A DNA stretch of 64,000 nt from Porphyra umbilicalis (taxonomy: Eukaryota; Rhodophyta; Bangiophyceae; Bangiales; Bangiaceae), in NCBI GenBank assembly GCA_002049455.2, contig KV918845.1:62001-126000 (forward strand), read 5' to 3'. The position numbers were made by a program, and so were the translations under genes. The notes beneath the pieces were generated by a model that had not been told where the DNA came from, did not search any database, and saw only the letters and a program-made list of their open reading frames with translations. Shown here in pieces: positions 1-9,282 of the stretch. Each line of letters starts with the position of its first letter. Within the stretch, counting starts at the first letter, position 1.

Positions 1-301
1 CCCCCCGCGCGGGCCCGTGGGGGGCAGTAGCCGTCGCCGAAGCCGTACGCCCCGGCGCGTCCCCGTCCGCCCACCGCACACGGCGGGCTAGCGAGCCCCC
101 GGCAGCGAGAGGGGTAGGGACCGAGTCCGAGCCGTCCGACGAGTCGGGCGGGTCCTCGTCCTCCTCCACCTCCTCCCGCGGGGCCGCCTCGGGCGCCCGC
201 CGTGCCAACTCCTTACGCAACTCGTCTACCGTCGCGGCCGCGAGACCGCCGGTGTCACGAGTGAAACCAATCAGCGACCCACTGGCCCGCGAGGACCCCA
301 T
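1..301 (-). CDS. Partial conserved-looking acidic protein, runs off the left edge
   Basis: An open minus-strand frame runs from an ATG at 301 (MGSSRASGSLIGFTRDTGG) to the window edge without a stop. It reads a helical segment (AAATVDELRKELARRAPEAA), then an acidic stretch rich in Glu, Asp and Ser (EEVEEDEDPPDSSDGSD), then Arg/Ala-rich sequence. The frame stays open upstream of that ATG (GLSQDDVP precedes it), so the true start could be further right. I do not recognise the family. The acidic run with alternating helix formers looks coding, unlike the arginine-rich products of the other frames here. The C-terminus lies outside the window. Confidence 0.4.
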   Translation of the reverse strand, partial: MGSSRASGSLIGFTRDTGGLAAATVDELRKELARRAPEAAPREEVEEDEDPPDSSDGSDSVPTPLAAGGSLARRVRWADGDAPGRTASATATAPHGPARG

Positions 302-1976
302 GGGGACGTCGTCTTGCGACAGGCCACAGCCCGCCGGCAGCCCACGAGCGCCCGGGTGCGGCAGCACCACGAGCGCGAGAGGGCGGACGTGCGGCTCGGC
401 GCCGCGATGGAGGAGGCGCCCGGCACCGGCGTCTAAGGGCGCCCCCCACGCAAGGCGGCACCCACCGCCGCCGACCACAGCCGTCGCCAACGCGGGCGAC
501 GCGCGGTGCCGCCTCATCCGCCATCCCGCCCCTGGCCGCCAGACCCGGGGCGGGTAGAAGCCCGCCGACGCCCGACCGCCCGGCGCCAAGCAGTGGCACC
601 CCCCCCAGGAGAGAGCTGCATTACCCGACTGGACATGGCTGACAGTGAGCAAAAGCGGATCATTGGCCAACGTGGCGACCAGCAACGTGCTTGGATGCTT
701 CCCAGGAAGTATCGGTACACATTGGGTTGTAGTTCTTAGGAAAGGCACTTGCACGAGCTTCGCTAATAGCCCCCGATGACACTGGGGGGGCTTCTATTAG
801 TAGATTGTACATTTTCGATAGATCAGAATTCTTTTTCGGTGGTATGGCAGCTCATCTGATAGTGTACATCGTGAGCCAGAAGCCAATGAGAGACCACAGT
901 AAACGCGGGAAAGCGTTGGACAGTGACCTTGCATTTGGCGGTCACTGGCTAGAGCCAATCAGCATCCATCAGTCAAAAGTCCAAAGCTGCGCGTGAACCG
1001 AGAGCCTCGTGGCTGCGCGCATTTGCACACAGCAGGGCAACTGCAGCTGCGGGCAGCCCTGCCATCAGCTGGCCGGCGGGCTCACTTGGCTTTCAGAGGG
1101 GTGAGGCGGGGCCCGGCCCGGCGCGCCTCGCAAAACGGGTGCGCTGGCACCCCGTCAGCCATCAAAAAGTAGGCCGCCACGAGGCACCTCGCTCGCTCGC
1201 CAAGGTGGGGGCCACGAGGTGCAGGTTGCGCCCCCTGGGCGGGTTTGGCGGCCGCCGCATCGCCCCAGCAGCACCAGTCCGACAGGCCTCTGCCCGAGCT
1301 CGGCCCTTCCCGCCGCCTAGCGCGGTGTAGCGCCGTGTCGTGCCGCACCCCTTGGGACGAGCAGCCTGACTTGGCGGGCCAGTCGGTCGCTGCAGGGCCA
1401 CGAGGTGACGATTGTTTGGCCCTCGCGCCGGCTGCTTTCCCGCCCGGTGCTGTTGACCCTGACCCGCACGCGTCGGCTTGCCTCGTACAACAGCTTGTCT
1501 CCCACCACTACCCGACCGCTCACCTCCCTGCCCATCTCCCCGCCTCTTCACCCCGTGCGTTCCTCGACTCATCTACGGGGCTTCCACGCCTTAACCAGGT
1601 TAACGTTGCGCGCTTGTTCCGGGCCGGCCCGGTGGGGATACTGGGAGGAACAAAGAGCTCGCCGAGCGGCGCTGGGATTGGTTGATTGGGGAGCTCTGGG
1701 TGTATCAAGCCTAGCCCGGCGTGTTGCCGGGTAGCCGCCGACAAACGTCACCGGCGTTGCCTGGAACCGTGTTTGCTGGCTCTTGGTGTCCCCCAGCGGA
1801 ACGAACCCCCCAAGGTCGACCCCCTTGCTGTGTGCGAGGTGGCCTTGCGGCCACCACCCCTCCGGTGCACTCTTCGCCTCTTGCCTCTCCCCGCCTCATC
1901 CACGCTCTCCTTCCTCTTGGCGGCGGCAAGGTCAAGCGTTTGCTGCCTCCTCCCACCGTTGCTTGCATCCGCGGTC
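302..1976. other. Intergenic stretch between the edge gene and ELO
   Basis: No supportable gene. 302-600 is G+C rich. 620-1010 is more A+T balanced and holds CCAAT-like motifs (around 886 and 955), so it may be promoter sequence for the flanking genes. 1100-1976 is pyrimidine-rich on the plus strand and is probably the 5' leader or promoter of the ELO gene. The short open frames here give arginine/proline-rich peptides with no domain. Confidence 0.4.
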
Positions 1977-2831
1977 ATGGAGGCGGACCTGTGGGCGGTC
2001 GGGGGCTCGTCCTCCGCCCGTCTGAGTGAGTGGCTCTCGGCCACCACCGCCGGCCTTCGCCACTGGCGCTTCACCCCTGGCGTGACGAGATTCTCCAGCC
2101 CGGTCTGGCCGGCCGTCACCATTGTTATTTACGTGGCGTCGCTGGCGTGGGGCCAGCGCGCCATGATGTCTCGCAAGCCCCCGCACCTGCGGATGCTGTT
2201 GGTCGCCCACAACACCCTCTGCGCTGCAGTGTCTGCAGCGCTGTTTGCGTCCTTGGCTTGGGCGCTGGCAGACAAGGCGCCAACGACCAGCCTCCACCAA
2301 CTAGTGTGCTCCCGCGTTTCGCATGAGGACGGTCGGCTGCAGGCGGTCTACTACGCCAACTACCTCATGAAGTACTGGGAGCTGGCGGACACCGCATTGC
2401 TCGTCGCTCGCAAGCGGAAGGTCACCTTCCTGCACTCGTTCCACCACGCGGCAACGCTGGCGCTCGCCCACGTCCACCTCGTCGAGCACTCAGCGGTGCA
2501 GTGGGTGCCCATCCTCCTTAACGTCGCCGTGCACGTCCTCATGTACTCATACTACGCGATGACCGCCGTCGGCCACCGGCCGGGGGTGCTCGTCAAGTCG
2601 TCCTTGACGGCGGTGCAGATTTGCCAGTTTGTTATCGGTGTTACCGCCGCCTGCTACGGCTTTGGCGTTTACGTGGCGGGTGGGTGGGATACGGGCGCGT
2701 GTTGGGGGACGCAACTCGGTGCGGCCTCGGGCATTGGCGTGCTGGGGCTTTACCTGGTGCTGTTTGTGCGCTTCTTCCGACAGACGTATTTGCCAGATGA
2801 GCGCCCCCGAGGTGGCAAGAAGGTGGAATGA
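1977..2831 (+). CDS. ELO-family very-long-chain fatty acid elongase (3-ketoacyl-CoA synthase)
   Basis: A 284-residue multi-pass membrane protein. ELO proteins catalyse the condensation of malonyl-CoA with acyl-CoA in the ER, the first step of fatty-acid elongation. The family histidine box is present as HSFHH (residues 153-157). It is preceded by the typical YWELADT segment and followed by the family MYSYY-like segment (LMYSYYAM) in a downstream hydrophobic helix. The length matches the family (about 270-310). The start is the first ATG giving a normal N-terminus (MEADLWAVGG); the upstream extension of the frame is arginine-rich and not conserved in type. The chain ends KKVE, which fits a C-terminal KKXX ER-retrieval signal. 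The gene is intronless. Substrate chain length cannot be read from the sequence. Confidence 0.93.
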   Translation: MEADLWAVGGSSSARLSEWLSATTAGLRHWRFTPGVTRFSSPVWPAVTIVIYVASLAWGQRAMMSRKPPHLRMLLVAHNTLCAAVSAALFASLAWALADKAPTTSLHQLVCSRVSHEDGRLQAVYYANYLMKYWELADTALLVARKRKVTFLHSFHHAATLALAHVHLVEHSAVQWVPILLNVAVHVLMYSYYAMTAVGHRPGVLVKSSLTAVQICQFVIGVTAACYGFGVYVAGGWDTGACWGTQLGAASGIGVLGLYLVLFVRFFRQTYLPDERPRGGKKVE

Positions 2832-3523
2832 GCAGCAAGAGGAAGGATTGGCGAGATGATGTGGTGGTCGTTGGGACGTCTGTGTGGCCGCGGTGTGCAT
2901 TTTTATGCCATCGTCTTGCTATTCTGTACTTCCTTTGCTCCCCTTTCTTCCCTACAGGCGTCTGGTGACGGAGAAGTGTCAGGATACGTCGGGGCTCTGG
3001 GCGTACACTGGGGGGGGAATGGGCGTGGGGTTTTTGTGAAGGGGTGAGTCCGCGACGTGGACTTTGTTTATGGACGGGGGACTTGGGCGGTCGCCTGCAC
3101 GGCATACATGTCGCTTGACAGGTGCATAGGCTGTGCGGTCGTTCCGGTCATTGCACTGGAGCTGCACCACCCCTGACAATCGTATCCGTCTTGCGTCGGG
3201 TTTTCTTGAGTGCTCTGCTACTTGAGTACTCGATGGACGAGGACCCTTTTTGGCTCTTCTCGGTCCAGATGCCGATACGCTGATCAGCAAGACAGCGCAC
3301 TCTCTTGTTCTTCACAGAGCTGATTTAGTGTAGAGTCCGCGTGCAAGGTGTAGGAGTGATCAGGTCGACGTGCTGTGAAGAGACAATAGGTACCTCACAT
3401 TTACATCCAACACACCACCTCCGTGTAATCCGCCTGCTCGCCATTCCCATATCCCCTCAACACCGTTCTATCGACAGAACGGGTCGGCTACAGCGAGCAC
3501 ACCCGATATCCTCGTTGGAAACC
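2832..3523. other. Convergent 3' region between ELO and the LEA-like gene
   Basis: T/G-rich on the plus strand (2880-3070), then mixed sequence. It lies between two convergent genes and probably holds both 3' untranslated regions. No coding signal or repeat stands out. Confidence 0.5.
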
Positions 3524-4420
3524 CTAGAGCTTCTTGGCCTCTTCAGCCGCCTCGGTCGCAGCAACAGCGTCCGAGATGGACGTCAGCTGCGCGCCCGCCG
3601 GCACCGTCGCGCTCGCGGTCCGGTCCACCTCCACGTCGGCGGTGACCGTGTCCTTGGCCGACTCGGCGGCGTCCTCCAACTTGTCGCCGGCCTTCGATGC
3701 CGCGTCCCGCACCGAGTCGGCGGCATCCTCAATTTTGTCCCCAGCCGCGTCGGCAGCCCCCCGGGCCTTGGCCGCAAACTCATCCGCCTCGGCCTGAGCC
3801 TTGACGGCCACGGCCTCACCCGAGGCAGCCGCCTCCTCGGCGATCGCATCAGCCTTGGCATCGACCGTCCGCGCCTCGCCCGCCTTCTCCGCAGACTTGC
3901 GATCGGCGTGCGCGCCGACCTCATGCGCCTTGGCCTCGACCGTCTCGGCCGCCGACGCAATACCGTCAGCGGCGGCACTGACACCGCCCGCCACCTTGCT
4001 CAGGGCGGCCTTGGCCGCCGCGTTGACGCGCACCTTGGCCTCCTTGGCCTCGGGGGTGGACAGGTCAGCTGCGGCCTCTGACGGGCTGACCGCGTCGCCC
4101 AACAGCGCCGCTGCATGCGAGCCGCCGTGCACGCCCGAGCCAGCAGACACGTCCGCCACGGGGGGGGTGGGGGCGGAGTGCGTAGCGACGGGGCCGCCCA
4201 GGGCCGAGCCCACCACGGGCATCGTCGGGGTGGCCGTGTTAGTCGTCTTGGTCGCGGTGGTGGTGGTGGTGGGGGTCGTGGTCGTGGCGTCGGGGCGGGC
4301 GTCATCGACCGCATCCGCGGCCTTATGCAGCCCGGTAGAAATGCGGGCGCCAACGTCCGATGCCGCAGCGGCAACGTTGTCGCGCAGCTCGTGGGCCTTG
4401 GTTTCCATGCTGGTGTCCAT
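3524..4420 (-). CDS. LEA-like, Ala/Lys/Glu-rich helical repeat protein
   Basis: A 298-residue hydrophilic protein almost without aromatic residues and lacking Cys. It starts at the ATG at 4420 (MDTSMETKAHELRDNVAAAA). A Thr-rich linker near residues 45-70 is followed by repeated amphipathic segments such as AADAAGDKIEDAADSVRDAA and AASKAGDKLEDAAESAKDTV. This composition is typical of group 3 LEA/LEA_4-type proteins, which are disordered in water, fold into helices on drying and protect membranes or enzymes in desiccation and salt stress. The upstream part of the open frame (to 4831) is Arg/Cys-rich and looks like leader. A smaller protein of the same kind is encoded at 56684-57383. The function is inferred from composition only; no catalytic domain is seen. 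Confidence 0.72.
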   Translation of the reverse strand: MDTSMETKAHELRDNVAAAASDVGARISTGLHKAADAVDDARPDATTTTPTTTTTATKTTNTATPTMPVVGSALGGPVATHSAPTPPVADVSAGSGVHGGSHAAALLGDAVSPSEAAADLSTPEAKEAKVRVNAAAKAALSKVAGGVSAAADGIASAAETVEAKAHEVGAHADRKSAEKAGEARTVDAKADAIAEEAAASGEAVAVKAQAEADEFAAKARGAADAAGDKIEDAADSVRDAASKAGDKLEDAAESAKDTVTADVEVDRTASATVPAGAQLTSISDAVAATEAAEEAKKL

Positions 4421-5686
4421 ATCTGCGATGAGAGACGGGGAGAGGTGAATGTGCTTGAGGGCTGTGGACTGGGATGACGACGGGCGTGCTGGTGAAGGGG
4501 GGCTGACAACGACGCGAGTGGTGGCGAACGTGACGGGTGCGGTGCGGCGACGGCGGCGTCTGAGGAAGCAGGTGTGACCGTGTCGTCCACGCGTCGGTTC
4601 GGTGGCAGCCCTGCAGGCGCGTCGTGGGATTGGCGTTGTCCCACGTGCTCCCCGAAGTTCGGACGTGTGTTCGGCGCCAGAACACACCCACTCGGCGGGC
4701 TGCTGCAAAACTGTGATCATGCACTTTGCATGCACGGCCAGAGTGGGGCCTTTTTCAAGAGTGCAGGTTCCCTTGTGGACCCCGTCGTGCAATCCACCAG
4801 TGAGCTGTCTCAGCTTCTTTTTGGCCGTCACGCACTTCGTTTGAGGTGTGCAGCCTGCCTGGATGATTGCCTCTCACGGTCTGCCAATCGCATGCCACCT
4901 TCTGGTGGCGGTCTGACAGATCAGGAAGCGTCGCCTGCCCTTTGTTACTAATACAGTGTCAGTGTAACGCATTCCCGGTCAAGATTCATATCCTTACCAC
5001 TATAGAGGACAATTGACTGACCCGCAGTGACGCGTGGAGGATACGCATACACAACTTGTCGCCCAATCGCAGCGCCGCTCATGTGGGTGCCGCTGCAGCT
5101 CGCTCACCCGTCTGCCGCCGCGGGGGTGCTCTCGACCGGCCCCACGACCACCAAGACCGCCCCGTATCCCGCCCGGATCCCGCCCAGCCGAGGAGGTATG
5201 CACTCCCCCTGGTGCCAGCTAAAACTCGACGGCTGCCAACTCCCGTACAGTCCCGTGATGAAGTGCACGCTGTGTCGCAGGGAGCGCCTGCGGGCGCTGC
5301 GTGTTCCAACAACTCTGTAGGTAGCACCTACAGCATGTCCCACACCATCAAGGTGGGGAACACCACACCAAAGTGTTGCGACCGGCGCAGCACCTCCCCT
5401 TTCTCGCATCCAGTCGGGAGCCGACCACAACACAAAGAGAACAAAGAAAAATGGGCTGCAGTTGTTCGTATTTTCACTTTGGAGGATACTGGGCATGTCT
5501 GTGTGCCCATGCCATGCACGGCATGTTTTCTGGGTCGGCTGTGTGTGCTGCCTTTGCTGCGAACCGTCTCCAAGCCCCCCCGACCGTCCCCCGCTCCCCA
5601 CCGCGCGACCTAAATCCCGCCCACGCCCTCGCCCCCACCCCGTTCCCCCATCCGCCCCCGCCCTCGCACCAGCCCACGCGCAGCAC
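4421..5686. other. Non-coding: LEA promoter and protease 3' region
   Basis: 4421-5030 lies upstream of the LEA-like gene and should hold its promoter. 5030-5686 follows the stop of the serine-protease homologue. Open frames in all six phases are short and give low-complexity peptides. I see no gene. Confidence 0.4.
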
Positions 5687-6656
5687 TCAGTACGACGCGT
5701 ACATGACGCTCCACACCCACTCCCGCACCGCCTCCACCCGCGTGTACATGTTGGGAAGCACCGGCGGGCACGGCGCCCCCCCCTCCACCAGCATCCAGTA
5801 GGAGGCGACGCCAAACAGCTCGCACAGGGTCTGCGCCTGCCACGCGTATCCCTTGAAGAGGGGCCCGCCCACGTCGCGCTCGCACAGCGTCACCGTCGCC
5901 GCCGCCGCGCCCCACGTGGGTGCACACCTGACCGGCGGGCACGACGCGAAGCGCGCATCCGGTCTGTACAGTGCTTGCACGCCGGTCGCTCACGCTCCAG
6001 CGCGGCTGCGAGCCACGCTGGAGCGTGAGCGACCCAGCGGCGGCCCCGTCGGCCGAGGTGGCGCCAAAGCCGGGCAATGTGGAAGCCGTCGGGCCGCGCA
6101 GCGCCGCCGCCCCCCTCCGACCGCCCCCACCCATTCACGCGGGCGGGCACGACGCCCGACGCGGCGGCGGACGCCGCCAACGGCGGGTCGGCCATCGTCA
6201 AAACCGCCACGTCGGTCAAACTGGCGGCCACGCCCCCAGGCTGGGTGCGCGTCGGCGACGGCGACAATCGCCTCGACGCCCGCAAAAGCGGTCCGCCCCC
6301 GCGGATGCGGAGGGGGTCCCCCCCCCCCTCCACCCCGCAGCCGGCGCTCGTCAGCACGTGGCCGCCCCAGCCGACGAGGGAGCCGCCGCAGTCGTAGCCG
6401 CCGCCGTCGGCGCGTGTAGATTGGGTCGCCGCCGACGCAGCCACTGGACGGGGCGGGGGCGGCGCCGCGACGGCGGGGCGGCGCGCACGTGACCGGGGGC
6501 GGCGCGGGCGGCGGCGCCGCGCGACGCTGCCTGCGTGGTGGCGAGGGTGGCCGCCGACGCGGCGGCCGCGGCGGCGGCGAGGAGGACGGCGGCGGCGGCG
6601 ACCGTGAAGGGCGCGCCCGTGGCGTGGTGGGGGGGAGTGAGGGGGGGGATGCGCAA
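5687..6656 (-). CDS. Trypsin-fold (S1) serine protease homologue, catalytic His and Ser replaced
   Basis: Read right to left, a hydrophobic Ala-rich signal-like segment (around 6600-6530) precedes the S1 landmarks. CGGSLVGWGGHVLTSAGC matches the family CGGSLI..VLTAAHC block, but Gly sits at the catalytic His. TDVAVLTM matches the catalytic Asp strand. RVNGWGRSE matches the GWG strand. CERDVGGPLFKG matches GDSGGPL but carries Val for the nucleophilic Ser. PNMYTRVEAVREWV is the usual C-terminal helix block. It therefore looks like a secreted pseudoprotease. The landmarks fall in more than one frame, so an intron or sequence error lies near 6000-6050, where a hairpin sits, and another near the signal segment. 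The start is uncertain because the signal-like frame lacks a good ATG. The TGA stop is at 5687-5689. Confidence 0.62.
5984..6034. repeat. Short hairpin (19-bp perfect arms, 13-nt loop)
   Basis: GGTCGCTCACGCTCCAGCG at 5984-6002 is exactly inverted at 6016-6034. It lies in the region of the serine-protease homologue where the reading frame changes, so it may be in an intron or be a small foldback insertion. Confidence 0.85.
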
Positions 6657-6719
6657 CAGAGGGAGCGTACAGCGGACTAACCGGCAGTTGGGAGCACAAA
6701 GGTAGAGACTTGGCGGCTG

Positions 6720-6815
6720 CGGTAGTGGTGGTGATAGTGGTGGTGGTTATGGCGGTGGCGATCATGGCCGTGGCGGTGGCGGTGGTGGTGGTGGTGGTGG
6801 TGGCGGTGGTGTGAT
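6720..6815. repeat. GTG/GGC trinucleotide microsatellite
   Basis: An imperfect (GTG)n/(GGC)n tract of about 95 bp just upstream (minus sense) of the protease homologue, in its presumed promoter or leader. Its translation would be a His/Thr run, and I do not treat it as coding. Confidence 0.85.
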
Positions 6816-7354
6816 GGCGGACAGGCTCAGAAGCACCGCCCGCGGCGTTCAAGTGTCCCCCACCGCCGCAGCCGCGACCGCCAGCGGTGCCGCCCGCAGC
6901 ACGGGCGCGCTCGCACGGCGGCAACGGCGCCGAGGCGCCACACCCGCCCGCGGGCAGCGGGGCCACCGCCCGCGGCGCGGCCACCGGGGCGAGCCCCCCC
7001 GCCGCGCTGGCGAGCGCCTGCGCCGCCCGCCCCGTCGGCGACCTCGTGCCACACCCACCGGGGCGGGTCGCTCCCCCCGCCGCCGCCCGCCGCTCGCCCC
7101 CGCCCGCCGTTGCCGTTGCCGTTGCGTCGCCACGGCCCGCCCCGGGACGGACGTCGGGGGGGGGCCGGCAGCCGCCATCCGATGAGGCAGTGGCCGCCGC
7201 CTGGGAGGGGGGCGTACCCCCGCGCCACCGCACGGTCGGGCGCCGGCGGCGGTGCGTGGGGTGACGGGGTGCGCGAGAGACGCCCGCGCCGGTGGACGGC
7301 ACACAAGAAAAAACGGTAGCGCTGCCGACACGCGCGTGTCGGTTGCATTTTTGC
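6816..7354. other. G+C-rich non-coding stretch
   Basis: Very G+C-rich sequence between the microsatellite and the MITE at 7357. All frames give Arg/Pro/Ala-rich peptides. No gene is supported. It probably contains upstream sequence of the minus-strand protease homologue. Confidence 0.35.
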
Positions 7355-7356
7355 TA

Positions 7357-7592
7357 TGGCGCGTCGCCAAAGAATGATCGGATCCGAGCAAGTTCCACAG
7401 CAAGTTGCAGCATGCTGTCACCGTGCTGTGACTGTGCTTTGAATTAAAATTGCATGCTGAGGGCTCCTGGATGGCTCTGTGGGAGGCAAGGACGATCACA
7501 GCAATTTTAAATTCTGTGCTGTGAGCTGCTGTGAACTGCTGTGACTTGCTGTGAGCGTTTCTCAGATCCGATCATTCTTTGGCGACGCGCCA
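7357..7592. mobile_element. Foldback MITE with TA target duplication
   Basis: A 236-bp element with inverted termini beginning TGGCGCGTCGCCAAAGAATG, continuing about 30 bp almost perfectly. It is flanked by TA on both sides (7355-7356 and 7593-7594). The interior also folds back on itself with repeated CAGCAAGT/CTGTGA motifs, so nearly the whole element is one imperfect hairpin. TA duplication fits a Tc1/mariner-like or similar donor. It has no coding capacity. It lies about 275 bp upstream of the GRIM-19 start. Confidence 0.88.
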
Positions 7593-7867
7593 TATCAAAG
7601 TGTGCGTGCTTTTCCAACTTCCATAACAAATTGTTACAAGAAATCCTTGGTAACTTCCCCAGTGAGGAGTTTGAGATGGCGGAGGACGGCACCTTCACGG
7701 CGCCCTCCTCGACCCCCCGTGGCAACATCCACCGCCACCACGCTTTGGCAGACACCCCCGCTTACTTGCCCCCGGCAGCGGCGTTGCCGATCCACCGCTT
7801 CCTGCTCTTCCCGGTCGGCCTTGCCCCCCGATCGCTGCCGCTTGCAGTACACCCCCCCCCCGCCGCC

Positions 7868-8934
7868 ATGGCGCCGCAGGCGACCCCCCCCCGCCCGCCG
7901 CCGCGGGTTGGGGTGCAGGACATGGCCCCCCCCGGCGGGTACGCTTCCATTGGCGTCGCGCGGAATGTGCCCAAGAGCGTCGGGCCCCGCGCGTCGCTGC
8001 TGATGCTGGCGGGGGCGCTGGTCATGGGGGGGGGTTGTACCGCGTCGGCAACTTCAACGTGTACCGGCGGTACGTTGCGCCCCCGGGGGGGGTCGGCCGC
8101 GGTGGGCTCGCTGCGCGTGCTCCTCGTTTGCATTCTTTGGCTCTGGCGTGTTGTGTGCTGTCCCTCTTTTGTTGTTTTTGGGCTTGTGTGTGGTGGCCTG
8201 ACGTCTTGCTGTCCTGTTTTGTTGTGGTGAATCGCACGCGTCTGGGGTGGGGTCTCTGCCGGTGCGTGGGTGGTGGTGGACGCCGCTGGCGGTGTCGGTT
8301 TCCCCTGCACCCCCCTGCCGATGCATTGTGTGTGTTGCCACTCGCCACGTGGTTGTGCGCCGGTGCAGGGAGCTCAAGGAGGAGCGCGCCGCCGTGCGCC
8401 GTGCGCTGACGCCCTTGCTGCAAGCCGAGGAGGACGCACGCTTTGTGCGGGCGGTACGTTTTTGTGGGCGACGTAGTCGCGACAGGTCCGCTGTTGGGCG
8501 CTGTGGCTCTGCCTGCGGGTTGCGCGTCGGGTGGGCCGCCCCTCGGTGGCGTGTCGAGGAACCGCAACGTGCACGCCACGGGTCCGCCACTGCGCGGTCG
8601 ATTTGCTCGGCGCGCGGCTACGCTGCGCCGGCAGCGTCCCGCGTGGTATTGCAGCATTGCCGCTGCTCCTTTCTCCGCTGTGCTGTTTCTCTGACATCCT
8701 TTTCGCTCCCTGTCACGCGTTTGCTGTCCTTCCATCCATGCCCCCTTGTTTGTCGCTGCCGTGTCCCCGTCTCGTGCTCGTTCCCATACCCGCCGTCCAT
8801 AGCAAACCGCCTATGTCGAGTGGGAGAAGGAACTGATGGCCGACGTGCCCGGCTGGAAGGCAGAGCCCTTTTACAAGACGCGGTCGTACATGCCCCCGGC
8901 GCTGAGCAGCCACCCAGGGGCGGCGCGCCAGTGA
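7868..8934 (+). CDS. NDUFA13: NADH:ubiquinone oxidoreductase (complex I) subunit NDUFA13 / GRIM-19
   Basis: Three exons: 7868-8069, 8369-8453 and 8803-8934 (TGA at 8932-8934), joined by GT-AG introns of 299 and 349 bp. Exon 1 carries the family hallmark QDMAPPGGYASIGVARNVPK, a membrane segment (SLLMLAGALVMGGG) and LYRVGNFNVYRR. Exon 2 gives ELKEERAAVRRALTPLLQAE. Exon 3 gives YVEWEKELMADVPGWK and ends in a YMPPA block. NDUFA13 is a single-pass accessory subunit of mitochondrial complex I. The frame is broken by the G-run at about 8026-8034: as written the spliced length is 419 nt, and one more G gives exactly 139 residues against about 144 in animals. This is most likely a homopolymer length error. 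An ATG at 7676 is in frame but would add an atypical 64-residue extension, so I prefer 7868. Confidence 0.9.
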
Positions 8935-9282
8935 GCGCCGTCGCCCCACGGGCGGGGGCGGTCAATGGCGGCGCAGAGGGGTGGGTCCGAAGGGGGGCGG
9001 CGTCCGAGCGGGGGGGCTTGTTTTGCGTCTTGTGGATGGGGTGGTCGTGTGGGGTGGACGGTCTTTTTTTTTGTCTGTTATGTCCTTTGCATGTTTGTCG
9101 GCGGTCCCGTGGCTTGCGTTGCGTCCCGCGTCGGCCGCACCGACCGTCGTGGTGCGGCAGTGGCGGCGGCCGGCGACTGCACGCTGTGGCCGCCCGGCGC
9201 ATGCCAAGCCGGCGGCTGCCTCGATCGTCGCGTGTTTCCGGCCGCGTGCCACGGCCGCCGCGTCTCGGAGGCGCCGCCCCGT
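8935..9282. other. Convergent 3' region
   Basis: Short stretch between the ends of GRIM-19 (+) and the M3 peptidase (-). It is T/G-rich on the plus strand with a T9 run near 9063. It probably contains both 3' untranslated regions. Confidence 0.4.

Noticed and set aside
1405-1734. Open frames upstream of ELO
   Set aside because: Arg/Ser/Leu-rich with no conserved pattern; more likely leader or promoter.
5687-6656. Active trypsin-like protease
   Set aside because: The His and Ser positions read Gly and Val on direct translation, so activity is not supported.
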